A DNA stretch of 34,366 bases from Caryophanales bacterium (lineage in GTDB: Bacteria > Bacillota_I > Bacilli_A > RFN20 > CAG-826), in NCBI GenBank assembly GCA_016287465.1, contig JAEEWP010000007.1, positions 1 to 34,366 on the forward strand, in the 5' to 3' direction. Positions 22,202-29,837 of this stretch are shown one piece after another. A program made the position numbers and the translations under genes. How positions within the stretch are numbered: position 1 is the stretch's first letter; every line of letters starts with the position of its first letter. The notes beneath the pieces are model-generated. The model made no database searches, was not told the DNA's origin, and was given only the letters and a program-made list of their open reading frames with translations.

Positions 22202-23016
22202 AAGTATTCCTCTAATTTCTCGAGAGTGTCGACGTCACTTGGGACATCCACTCCTTCTTTTCTGAGACTATCGATCAAGGACATGACGAAAGGAGCGTCC
22301 AAATGGATCTCTTTCAGTTTGTCCGTATTGGCGAAGACTTCTTTTGGTGTGCCTTCGAGAATGAGCTTGCCTTTGTTGAGGACGATGACATAATCCGCTC
22401 TCATAGCCTCTTCGATATCGTGGGTGATTGAGATGACCGAGAGGTCTGGGTTCTCTTCTCTTAAGCCAAAGGTGATATCAAGGATATCTTTCTTGCCGAC
22501 TGGGTCGAGCATCGAGGTCGCTTCATCATAAATGATGAGCTCTGGTTTCATGGCGAGAACGCCAGCAATAGCGACCCTTTGTTTTTGACCGCCGGAAAGA
22601 TTCTCTGGAGCGTGATCGAGATATTGCTCCATCGAGACCTTTCTCGCGTATTCCTGGATTATGGCGTCCATCTTTTCAGATGGGACTTGTCTATTCTCTA
22701 ATCCGAAAGCGATGTCATCCCTAACGGAGGAACCGACGAACTGGTTGTCTGGGTTTTGGAAAACGAGGCCCATCTTCTGACGAAGGGTAGGAAGATTCTC
22801 TTTATTGAGTTTTTCCCCGAAGAGGGTGACGGTTCCTTTTTTGTACGAGCAAAGGCCAGCGATGATTTTGGCTAAAGTGCTCTTGCCTGAGCCATTATGA
22901 CCAACAATCGCGACATAGCTTCCAGCAGGCACAGAAAAAGAAAGGTCATGGAGAGCTTCCGCGTTTTCTCCTGAATAAGTGTATGAGAGGTTTTTGACTT
23001 CGAGGATATTCTTCAT
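22192..23016 (-). CDS. ecfA1: ECF transporter ATPase EcfA1
   Basis: AIVGHNGSGKSTLAKIIAGL, GLVFQNPDNQFVGSSVRDDIAFGLEN, NLSGGQKQRVAIAGVLAMKPELIIYDEATSMLDP. Confidence 0.95.
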   Translation of the reverse strand: MKNILEVKNLSYTYSGENAEALHDLSFSVPAGSYVAIVGHNGSGKSTLAKIIAGLCSYKKGTVTLFGEKLNKENLPTLRQKMGLVFQNPDNQFVGSSVRDDIAFGLENRQVPSEKMDAIIQEYARKVSMEQYLDHAPENLSGGQKQRVAIAGVLAMKPELIIYDEATSMLDPVGKKDILDITFGLREENPDLSVISITHDIEEAMRADYVIVLNKGKLILEGTPKEVFANTDKLKEIHLDAPFVMSLIDSLRKEGVDVPSDVDTLEKLEEYLCQ

Positions 23017-23213
23017 TTCTTTTTCTTTCTCACGATGATCTCATTCACCACTACAACGGCGATGAAGATCAGGAGAAGCGCTCCCCCGATAATCCAAAAG
23101 ACGAAAGGTTCAACGTCTTTTGTGGCGGCAAGCGGGAGCAAAACTGCCACACTGATAAGGACGAAAGCAATCAGCAATACGAAAAAACGATAAGCAAAAC
23201 TACCTTTTTTCAT
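23013..23213 (-). CDS. Small two-TM membrane protein of unknown function
   Basis: 66 aa, two hydrophobic helices and a KKKK tail; between comEB and ecfA1, with a 4-nt overlap with ecfA1. Confidence 0.7.
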   Translation of the reverse strand: MKKGSFAYRFFVLLIAFVLISVAVLLPLAATKDVEPFVFWIIGGALLLIFIAVVVVNEIIVRKKKK

Positions 23214-23216
23214 TTA

Positions 23217-23699
23217 TTAACGGCTAACCTTGACGGTTGGTCCCTGATAGAGACGAACTTTGACACCGGCCATCTCAAGAAGTTTCTTGGAGGCTTGGTA
23301 GATGGTGTCGCTTCCATGCTTGTCATCAAGATAGACGATCTCCTTGATGCCGGACTGAATGACGGCTTTCGCGCATTCGTTGCATGGGAAAAGGGTAACG
23401 TAGAGGGTGCAGCCATTGAGGTGAGCTGAATCCCTGGTATTGAGGATGGCGTTGAGTTCGGCGTGGCAAACGTATAAATACTTGCTCTCTAAGCCTTCGC
23501 CATGTCCCCATGGGATGCATTCATCGTCAACTCCGACAGGCATGCCATTGTAACCAATGGACACAACCTTGTGGGCCTTGTCGACGATGCAGGCTCCGAC
23601 TTGGGTGGATGGATCCTTGCTTCTTAGAGCGCTAAGTTGGGCGATGCCCATGAAGTACTCGTCCCAGCTGATGTAGTCTGTGCGGTGTTTCTCTTCCAT
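23217..23699 (-). CDS. comEB: Deoxycytidylate (dCMP) deaminase
   Basis: 160 aa; CHAELNAILN and PCNECAKAVIQSGIKEIVY zinc deaminase motifs; RSKDPSTQVGACIVD. Confidence 0.93.
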   Translation of the reverse strand: MEEKHRTDYISWDEYFMGIAQLSALRSKDPSTQVGACIVDKAHKVVSIGYNGMPVGVDDECIPWGHGEGLESKYLYVCHAELNAILNTRDSAHLNGCTLYVTLFPCNECAKAVIQSGIKEIVYLDDKHGSDTIYQASKKLLEMAGVKVRLYQGPTVKVSR

Positions 23700-23774
23700 A
23701 ACTTAAACTCCTATTCGGTCAATTAATGATAGCCATAGAACTCTAAGAGTTCACGCAAAAAAGGTAAAGCTAAG

Positions 23775-23796
23775 AAAAAAGAGCCAAATGGCTCAT
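23775..23796 (-). terminator. Rho-independent terminator for the winged-helix gene
   Basis: Minus strand GAGCC-attt-GGCTC followed by TTTTTT. Confidence 0.75.
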
Positions 23797-23801
23797 CTTT
23801 C

Positions 23802-24137
23802 TTAGACTCTGCGAGTAAGGAGAAGTCTGTAACCGACACCGTAGACGGTATCGATTCTGAATCCCTTAATCTTGCTGAGCTTCTTTTTGATAACACCGAC
23901 GTGAACATCTATGGTTCTTGTGTTGGCGCTGCTCGTCTCGAATTTCTGATCATCCCAGAGTAGGGACAATAACTCTTTTCTGGTTACTGCTGTTGGGTTG
24001 TGCTCGTAGAGACAGAAGAAGATTTTCCATTCTGCTTTGGTGAACGAGACGGTGCAACGATAACAAACCAAGGTTCTATTTTCAGTATCACATGTTACGA
24101 CCGATCCATCGGCGCGTGTAATTGGAATTAGAGCCAC
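23802..24137 (-). CDS. Stand-alone OmpR/PhoB-type winged-helix DNA-binding protein
   Basis: 111 aa; TKAEWKIFFCLYEHNPTAVTRKELLSLLWDDQ...RTIDVHVGVIKKKLSKIKGFRIDTVYGVGYRL, the OmpR C-terminal effector pattern; no receiver domain. Confidence 0.85.
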   Translation of the reverse strand: MALIPITRADGSVVTCDTENRTLVCYRCTVSFTKAEWKIFFCLYEHNPTAVTRKELLSLLWDDQKFETSSANTRTIDVHVGVIKKKLSKIKGFRIDTVYGVGYRLLLTRRV

Positions 24138-24236
24138 TTAGTCAAACCTCCTAAAACTTGGGGCTTACAAATTATGAGTTCAAAAATAATTTTTGCAACC
24201 TAAAAACACCCAAATTGTAAAATATGTAAATTTTTG

Positions 24237-24410
24237 TCAAGAAAGCGATTTTATGACTATCACGCAAGCGACAACCAAAACGACCATAACCGAGAAGAAA
24301 ATAATCCAGCCTATGTGGGCTTTCTTCTCTTTTTTAGGATCGTAACCTTCCTCGGTTGGTTCAAAAGCCTCGGTCGGTTTCAGTTCATTTTTATCGGAAT
24401 CGTTATTCAT
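24237..24410 (-). CDS. Small single-TM protein of unknown function (ORF track start 24458; preferred start 24410)
   Basis: MNNDSDKNELKPTEAFEPTEEGYDPKKEKKAHIGWIIFFSVMVVLVVACVIVIKSLS; overlaps the end of folT by 8 nt. Confidence 0.6.
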   Translation of the reverse strand: MNNDSDKNELKPTEAFEPTEEGYDPKKEKKAHIGWIIFFSVMVVLVVACVIVIKSLS

Positions 24411-25230
24411 CTTTTTTGTTCTCCAGACGGAGGTGAAGTTGTTTGTGATCAAAGACAAGCATCCAGTAAACGGAGATTGCGCTGATGGTGACGTTAGCAG
24501 GAAGCCCTAATAAAAGCATTATGAAGAAATACTCATAAGGCGGTTGGAAAGAACGCTCAGGATGTTCAGCGTTATATCCAAATATCTGATAGAAGACATA
24601 AAACGCAAGGCTCTTGAGGATTGTCATAACCAAAACTTCACAAAGCAAAGCGATTAAAGCGGTCTCGTTCGGGGATGGGATATCCACGTATTCAAGGACA
24701 TTCCTTTCGAATCTCTTGTTGGTTAAGGTGACGCTGGTGCAGCATGCCACTCCTACCACGACCATGATTCCAAGGATGATGAATTTGGTAACCAAAACGT
24801 ATTCGCCTTTGAAGACCTGGCCACCAACGAAATCAGTGAGGAAAAGGACGGCGGCAAGGCCAGCCAAAATGACTCCCATGGCAATAAACACAGCAAACGG
24901 AGGTTTTAAAGATGCGCGGAATTTGCGGGTGATTTTTTCAAAAATCCATGGCAAAACACCAAGAATTCCATAAACGATGGTGATGAAGAAATTGTATGCC
25001 CCGGTTGGGAAAACCATGGCTGGAATGAAGTCAGCAGCAACACCGACAACCGCACCATAGAACGGTCCAAGAGTAAGCGAGGCGAACATGATCAATGCTG
25101 GGGTGAGCGAGAAGCGAAGGAAAACCAAATCACCCATTGGGATGAGTTTGAAGACCATCGTTGAGACGATCGAGAGGGCGGTCAGGATGGCCGCGCTAGT
25201 TATGTTTCTGATTGTGAATGTCTTTTTCAT
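24403..25230 (-). CDS. folT: ECF transporter S component, folate family
   Basis: 275 aa; NITSAAILTALSIVSTMVFKLIPMGDLVFLRFSLTPALIMFASLTLGPFYGAVVGVAADFI; translationally coupled to folC. Confidence 0.85.
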   Translation of the reverse strand: MKKTFTIRNITSAAILTALSIVSTMVFKLIPMGDLVFLRFSLTPALIMFASLTLGPFYGAVVGVAADFIPAMVFPTGAYNFFITIVYGILGVLPWIFEKITRKFRASLKPPFAVFIAMGVILAGLAAVLFLTDFVGGQVFKGEYVLVTKFIILGIMVVVGVACCTSVTLTNKRFERNVLEYVDIPSPNETALIALLCEVLVMTILKSLAFYVFYQIFGYNAEHPERSFQPPYEYFFIMLLLGLPANVTISAISVYWMLVFDHKQLHLRLENKKDE

Positions 25231-26465
25231 AAGTGCAATGTCTCGATGACATACTCCCTAGCTAAGTTGGCGAAGGCTAAGCTTCCCGTGATGAGGATTA
25301 TATCCTCTGGGTATTTGATGAGGAAGTCGCTGATGGCAAGTTTGTAATCTGGGTTGTAGGAATAGTCCTCAGCATAGAGGAAGTAATCACTTTCGTCCCT
25401 GGCTCTCTTGCTGTCGAACGTGGTTAAGACGATCTCGGCAGCATCACGGCTGATTCGTGGAAGCTCGACCGCGATGTTTTTGTCACGGAAGCAAGCGAAG
25501 ACGACATGGATTGGTTTATCTCCGCTAAGAGGAATCAACGATTCGACGAGTTCGTTAATGGCTTGTGGGTTATGAGCGCCATCGATGAAGATGTTGCGAT
25601 GCCTTTCGAAACGGCATGGAAGCGGAGCGGATAAGAGTCCTTTTCTGACAGCGTCCTCAGTCACCGGGAATCGCTCATTAAGGATCTTCGTGGCTTCCAC
25701 CACAATAGAGGCGTTCTTTAACTGATATTGAGCCGGGGTGAGAAGCTGGAGCTTCTGATATGGTCTGTAATCGAAATAGAAATACGGGGCTTCGTAGTGA
25801 GAGTTGTGGTATGAATCGACCTGGTAGAAGTCGCTGTCTCTCTTTTCGGCAATCTCACGGATGACCTTCGTGGTTTCCTCGTCCATTGGACCAACTAAGA
25901 TTGGGCAACGGTTCTTGATGATGCCGGCTTTGTTGCGGGCAATCTCGGAAGTCGTTCTTCCTAAGAAGGCGGTGTGCTCAAGCGAAACGGTCGTGATGAT
26001 GGAAAGGGCAGGCTTGGCTTCGGAGATGTTTGTGCTGTCGGTCTCCCCTCCCATACCACATTCGATAATGGCGAGATCTGGCTTCTGTTCATTGAAGTAA
26101 TCAAAGGCCATTGCGGTCTCGATTTCGAATGAGGAAAGGTTGAATTTCCTGTACTCATTCTCTCTTTGAGAGAAAATGCGGGCAAAATCCTCATCGGTGA
26201 TGTCTTTGCCATCGATATGAATCATCTCGTTTGGTTTCTTGAGATATGGTTTGCTGAAGAGGGCGACTTTGTAGCCGGCAGCCTTATAAACCTCCAAGAG
26301 GTAATGGGCACTTGAGCCTTTTCCATTCGATCCGGTGATGTGGATGAAAGGAACCTCTAAATTGAGTTTGGTTTTCTTAAGGAAATGATCCCAATCTTCC
26401 CTTTCGTAACGGGACATAGTGAGATCGTTATCTTTGAGATATTGGAGCGTGTCTTCGTAGTTCAT
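25227..26465 (-). CDS. folC: Bifunctional folylpolyglutamate synthase/dihydrofolate synthase
   Basis: 412 aa; HITGSNGKGSSAHYLLEVYKAAGYKVALFSKPYL, IIECGMGGETDSTNI, ALSIITTVSLEHTAFLG, FIDGAHNPQAINEL. Confidence 0.95.
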   Translation of the reverse strand: MNYEDTLQYLKDNDLTMSRYEREDWDHFLKKTKLNLEVPFIHITGSNGKGSSAHYLLEVYKAAGYKVALFSKPYLKKPNEMIHIDGKDITDEDFARIFSQRENEYRKFNLSSFEIETAMAFDYFNEQKPDLAIIECGMGGETDSTNISEAKPALSIITTVSLEHTAFLGRTTSEIARNKAGIIKNRCPILVGPMDEETTKVIREIAEKRDSDFYQVDSYHNSHYEAPYFYFDYRPYQKLQLLTPAQYQLKNASIVVEATKILNERFPVTEDAVRKGLLSAPLPCRFERHRNIFIDGAHNPQAINELVESLIPLSGDKPIHVVFACFRDKNIAVELPRISRDAAEIVLTTFDSKRARDESDYFLYAEDYSYNPDYKLAISDFLIKYPEDIILITGSLAFANLAREYVIETLHL

Positions 26466-26944
26466 CAGAAGTCCTCATAATCCTTTGAGGAACGGGCGTT
26501 TTTGTCGAACTCTCTTTCGAGGTCTTTCTCCTTAAGAGAATCTCTCTTGTCGTGGAGCTGTTTGCCTTTAGCAAGGGCGATTTCCATCTTGGCGTAGCCA
26601 TGTGACAAAAAGACCTTCGTTGGGACGCAGGTGTGTCCGTTCTCGGCAATCCTCGCAGAGAGCTTCTTGATCTCTTGTTTGGTGAGAAGGAGCTTACGGT
26701 CACGGAGATGGTCAACATTAAAAATGTTGCCTTCCTTGTAAGGGGCGATATGCATATTGCAGACAAAGGCCTCACCATGTTTGACGAAGATATAAGCGTC
26801 GCTGATGGTCGCGTTCTTGGCTCTGAGGCTCTTGATTTCGGTGCCAGTAAGAACGAGTCCGGCTGTCATGAAGTCGCTTAAAAAGTACTCAAAGTGAGCT
26901 CTGCGATTCTCAATTAAAACTCCTGACTCTTTCTTTCTGCTCAT
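26465..26944 (-). CDS. smpB: SsrA-binding protein SmpB
   Basis: 159 aa; IENRRAHFEYFLSDFMTAGLVLTGTEIKSLRAKNATISDAY, RKLLLTKQEIKKLSARIAENGHTCVPTKVF, AKGKQLHDKRDSLKEKDLER. Confidence 0.98.
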   Translation of the reverse strand: MSRKKESGVLIENRRAHFEYFLSDFMTAGLVLTGTEIKSLRAKNATISDAYIFVKHGEAFVCNMHIAPYKEGNIFNVDHLRDRKLLLTKQEIKKLSARIAENGHTCVPTKVFLSHGYAKMEIALAKGKQLHDKRDSLKEKDLEREFDKNARSSKDYEDF

Positions 26945-27019
26945 CGTTCGTTCCTAAGTCAAAGGAATTATAGACCGCTAGGGGTCTATTTGCGAATGCA
27001 AAAGAGAGTTAGATGGAAT

Positions 27020-27691
27020 TTAGACTACAAAGAAATAAATGGAGATGAACATCAAGGCCGTTCCAACCAAACAGAAACAATGGAAAACGAGGTGGAACCA
27101 TGCGTTTTTGTGACCGATTCCATAAAGGACTGCGCCGAGTGTGTAGGCCACTCCTCCCATAAGGAGAAGGAAGAAGGCTGGGAACCAGCCGATGGCTTCA
27201 AGAAGAGGCCAGAAGGAGATGACGATAAGCCAGCCCATGCAGATATAGTCGATCATGCAGAAGATTCTGAACTTCTTGAGGTTGACCGAGTTGAGGGAAA
27301 TGCCAACCGCTCCCAAAGCGACGCAGCCGCCATAGATGATCCAGGCCCACATCGGGCTCACGGACATAATGCTAACCAAGCAATATGGGGCGTATGTTCC
27401 GGTAATGAGAACGTAGATCATGTTGTGGTCCAAAACCCTCAAAACACGTTTGCCATTGTTCCTTCCAAGGGCGTGATAGACGCAAGAAGTCGTATAGCAA
27501 AGCAATAAAGAAAGAATGAAAATCGAGCACGAAACGATAGCCCAAACATTGCCGCTGTTGACCGCCTTTAAAATGAGGAAAGGACCAAAAATCAGCGTCA
27601 AAACCGTCCCCAATCCATGTGTAATGGAGTTTGAGAGCTCTTGTCCGAGAGTGTATTTTGGCAGTTCTGTTTTAAGTGGGCTCATGACCAC
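27020..27691 (-). CDS. trhA: Hemolysin III / PAQR family membrane protein
   Basis: 223 aa, seven hydrophobic segments; LSNSITHGLGTVLTL, CVYHALGRNNGKRVLRVLDHNMIYVLITGTYAPYCL, GHKNAWFHLVFH. Confidence 0.93.
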   Translation of the reverse strand: MVMSPLKTELPKYTLGQELSNSITHGLGTVLTLIFGPFLILKAVNSGNVWAIVSCSIFILSLLLCYTTSCVYHALGRNNGKRVLRVLDHNMIYVLITGTYAPYCLVSIMSVSPMWAWIIYGGCVALGAVGISLNSVNLKKFRIFCMIDYICMGWLIVISFWPLLEAIGWFPAFFLLLMGGVAYTLGAVLYGIGHKNAWFHLVFHCFCLVGTALMFISIYFFVV

Positions 27692-27698
27692 AATATTA

Positions 27699-27746
27699 GT
27701 ACAACTAGTTTCTTTGTCAAGTACATCTAGTTTTATTTACTAGTTT
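27699..27746. repeat. Direct-repeat array in the divergent promoter region (CTAGTTT core)
   Basis: GTACAACTAGTTT (27699-27711) and GTACATCTAGTTT (27721-27733), 12/13 identical at 22-bp spacing; third core ACTAGTTT at 27739-27746. Confidence 0.7.
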
Positions 27747-27797
27747 AATATCGTTTGACAATAATTTATGAAGGTCTAAACTACTTTTGCGCAATTT

Positions 27798-28988
27798 ATG
27801 ATTACCTTATTAAGAAGACTATTCATAAAGAATTACCAAAACGTAGAGGACGAGAACGTCCGCAAAAACCACGGTATGTTGGCCGCCATTTTCGGCATCA
27901 TCTCCAACCTCATCTTGGTCTGCGTCAAAGTCGCTGCGGCTATCATCATTTCCGCTAATGCGGGTTGGACTTTCTTCCCTATCGCGCTCCTCGCGGACGC
28001 GATTAACAATACTTCAGATGCGTTCACAAGCATCGTTACCTTAGTCAGTTTCAAGATCGCTGCTAAGCCTGGTGACAAAGAACACCCATTCGGACATGAA
28101 AGGGTTGAGTACATCGCCAGCATGATCGTCTCGTTCTTCATCATCGTCGTCGCTGTCGAGATCTTCAAAAGCTCACTTGAGAAAGTCATCTCTTCTGAGA
28201 TTGCCGAATACGATATCTTGAGCGTCGTTATTCTTGCCCTCGCTATCGTCCTTAAATTCATTCAATCCCATGTGAACCGTTCAATCGGAAAGATCATCAA
28301 CTCCCCTGCCCTCAAGGCCACCGCTCTCGACTCCTTGCTCGATTGCCTTGTCACCGGTGTCGTTCTTGCTTGTGCCCTTCTGACTTGGGGCTTTGGCTGG
28401 ACCTTCCTTGATGGTTACTTCGGCATGGCGGTCGCTGTCTTTGTCTTCATCAGCGGCGTCCGTTCCCTCTTAGAATCTTTCTCCCCTCTCATTGGCGAAG
28501 CCAATAATGAAGAGCTCGTTGAGAAAATCACCGCTATCGTTAACTCAAACGAAAAGGTCCTTGGCATCCACGACATGATCTGCCACTCCTATGGACCAAC
28601 CAAATCATTCGTCTCCTTCCACATCGAAGTTAATGCTCATATGTCTCTTGAAGAGTCTCACGACATCGCGGACACCATCGAAGAGAAAATCAGGGCCGAG
28701 CTCAAAATCGAGGCCAACATCCACGTCGACCCAGTCGACCTTGATGACCCTGAGATCGTTGAGGCAAGAGACACCATCAACCAAGTCATTAGAAACTACG
28801 ATCCTGAAGGCAATTGCCATGACGTCAGAATCGTCAGAGGCACAAAAGCGAAAACCCTCCGCTTCGACATCCTTGTCTTAACGCGCGATAAGAAAGAGCA
28901 AGCCAAGATCACCAAAGCGATCAAAGACGAGTTTGAGAAGAAAGGTTGCCACTACGTCTACAAGATCAACATCGACCATCCTTTCTAA
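27798..28988 (+). CDS. Cation diffusion facilitator (CDF) family transporter
   Basis: 396 aa; LLADAINNTSDAFTSIVTLVSFKIAAKPGDKEHPFGHERVEYIASMIVSF, DSLLDCLVTGVV, C-terminal cytoplasmic domain. Confidence 0.95.
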   Translation: MITLLRRLFIKNYQNVEDENVRKNHGMLAAIFGIISNLILVCVKVAAAIIISANAGWTFFPIALLADAINNTSDAFTSIVTLVSFKIAAKPGDKEHPFGHERVEYIASMIVSFFIIVVAVEIFKSSLEKVISSEIAEYDILSVVILALAIVLKFIQSHVNRSIGKIINSPALKATALDSLLDCLVTGVVLACALLTWGFGWTFLDGYFGMAVAVFVFISGVRSLLESFSPLIGEANNEELVEKITAIVNSNEKVLGIHDMICHSYGPTKSFVSFHIEVNAHMSLEESHDIADTIEEKIRAELKIEANIHVDPVDLDDPEIVEARDTINQVIRNYDPEGNCHDVRIVRGTKAKTLRFDILVLTRDKKEQAKITKAIKDEFEKKGCHYVYKINIDHPF

Positions 28989-29005
28989 AAAAGAGCAAAA
29001 GAAAA

Positions 29006-29033
29006 GGGAGCCAATCACGGCTCCCTGTTTTTG
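29006..29033. terminator. Bidirectional Rho-independent terminator between the CDF gene and gpmA
   Basis: AAAAGGGAGCC-aatcac-GGCTCCCTGTTTTT. Confidence 0.8.
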
Positions 29034-29042
29034 TCCTATCAA

Positions 29043-29750
29043 TTATAAATAGTACTTGTTGAGGACGGCGAGGGTCTTCTCATCAAGTTCATAGACGAGT
29101 GGCTTGCCGGTTGGGATCTCAACGGAGATGATCTGAGCTGGGGTAAGGTGCTCAAGTTCCATGACAAGAGCTCTTAAGCTGTTGCCGTGGGCGGCGATAA
29201 GAACTTTGCGGCCAGCTTTGATGGCTGGAGCGATTTCCTTATCGAAATATGGTTTAACACGGTTGGCGGTGTCGATTAAGCACTCAGTGAGTGGGCAATC
29301 TTCGATTGTCATCTCGCCTTTGGCAATAAGATCCTGATAGGTCTTCTGGTTGCCTGGCCATCTCTCATCGCTCTTCTCGAGGACGAGCGGTGGAACATCG
29401 GCGCTTCTACGCCAGATGTGGACTTGCTCATCGCCCCATTTGGCAGCGGATTCGGCTTTGTTGAGGCCCTGGAGAGCACCATAGTGACGCTCATTGAGAC
29501 GCCAGGTGTAGTGCTTTTCGATGCCTTCTTCACCAAGTTCCTTGAGAACGCGGTCCATGGTGTGGTTGGCTCTCTTAAGAACGCTGCTGAAGGCCATATC
29601 GAAGCTGTAGCCTTTCTCCTTGAGGAGCTTGCCAGCTTCAGTGGCTTCTTTCTCGCCGTTTGGGGATAATTCAACATCGGTCCATCCGGTGAACTTGTTT
29701 TCAAGGTTCCATTCGGACTGTCCGTGTCTGATTAAGACTAATTTGACCAT
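29043..29750 (-). CDS. gpmA: 2,3-bisphosphoglycerate-dependent phosphoglycerate mutase
   Basis: 235 aa; VLIRHGQSEWNLENKFTGWTDVELSPNG, RLNERHYGALQGLNKAE, VLIAAHGNSLRALVM. Confidence 0.98.
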   Translation of the reverse strand: MVKLVLIRHGQSEWNLENKFTGWTDVELSPNGEKEATEAGKLLKEKGYSFDMAFSSVLKRANHTMDRVLKELGEEGIEKHYTWRLNERHYGALQGLNKAESAAKWGDEQVHIWRRSADVPPLVLEKSDERWPGNQKTYQDLIAKGEMTIEDCPLTECLIDTANRVKPYFDKEIAPAIKAGRKVLIAAHGNSLRALVMELEHLTPAQIISVEIPTGKPLVYELDEKTLAVLNKYYL

Positions 29751-29837
29751 TTTAAAATCCTTCCTTTGGATAACGGATAGATTATAGGGCTTAAAGGGCT
29801 TATTTCCAACACCTTTGCTCTTAGAGCAAGGAGATAA

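Noticed and set aside
23723-23908. 61-aa minus-strand ORF
   Set aside because: Overlaps the winged-helix gene and its terminator in another frame; no supporting features.
26990-27508. 172-aa + strand ORF
   Set aside because: Lies antisense to the well-supported hemolysin III gene; its sequence (low complexity, charged) is the mirror of a hydrophobic membrane protein.
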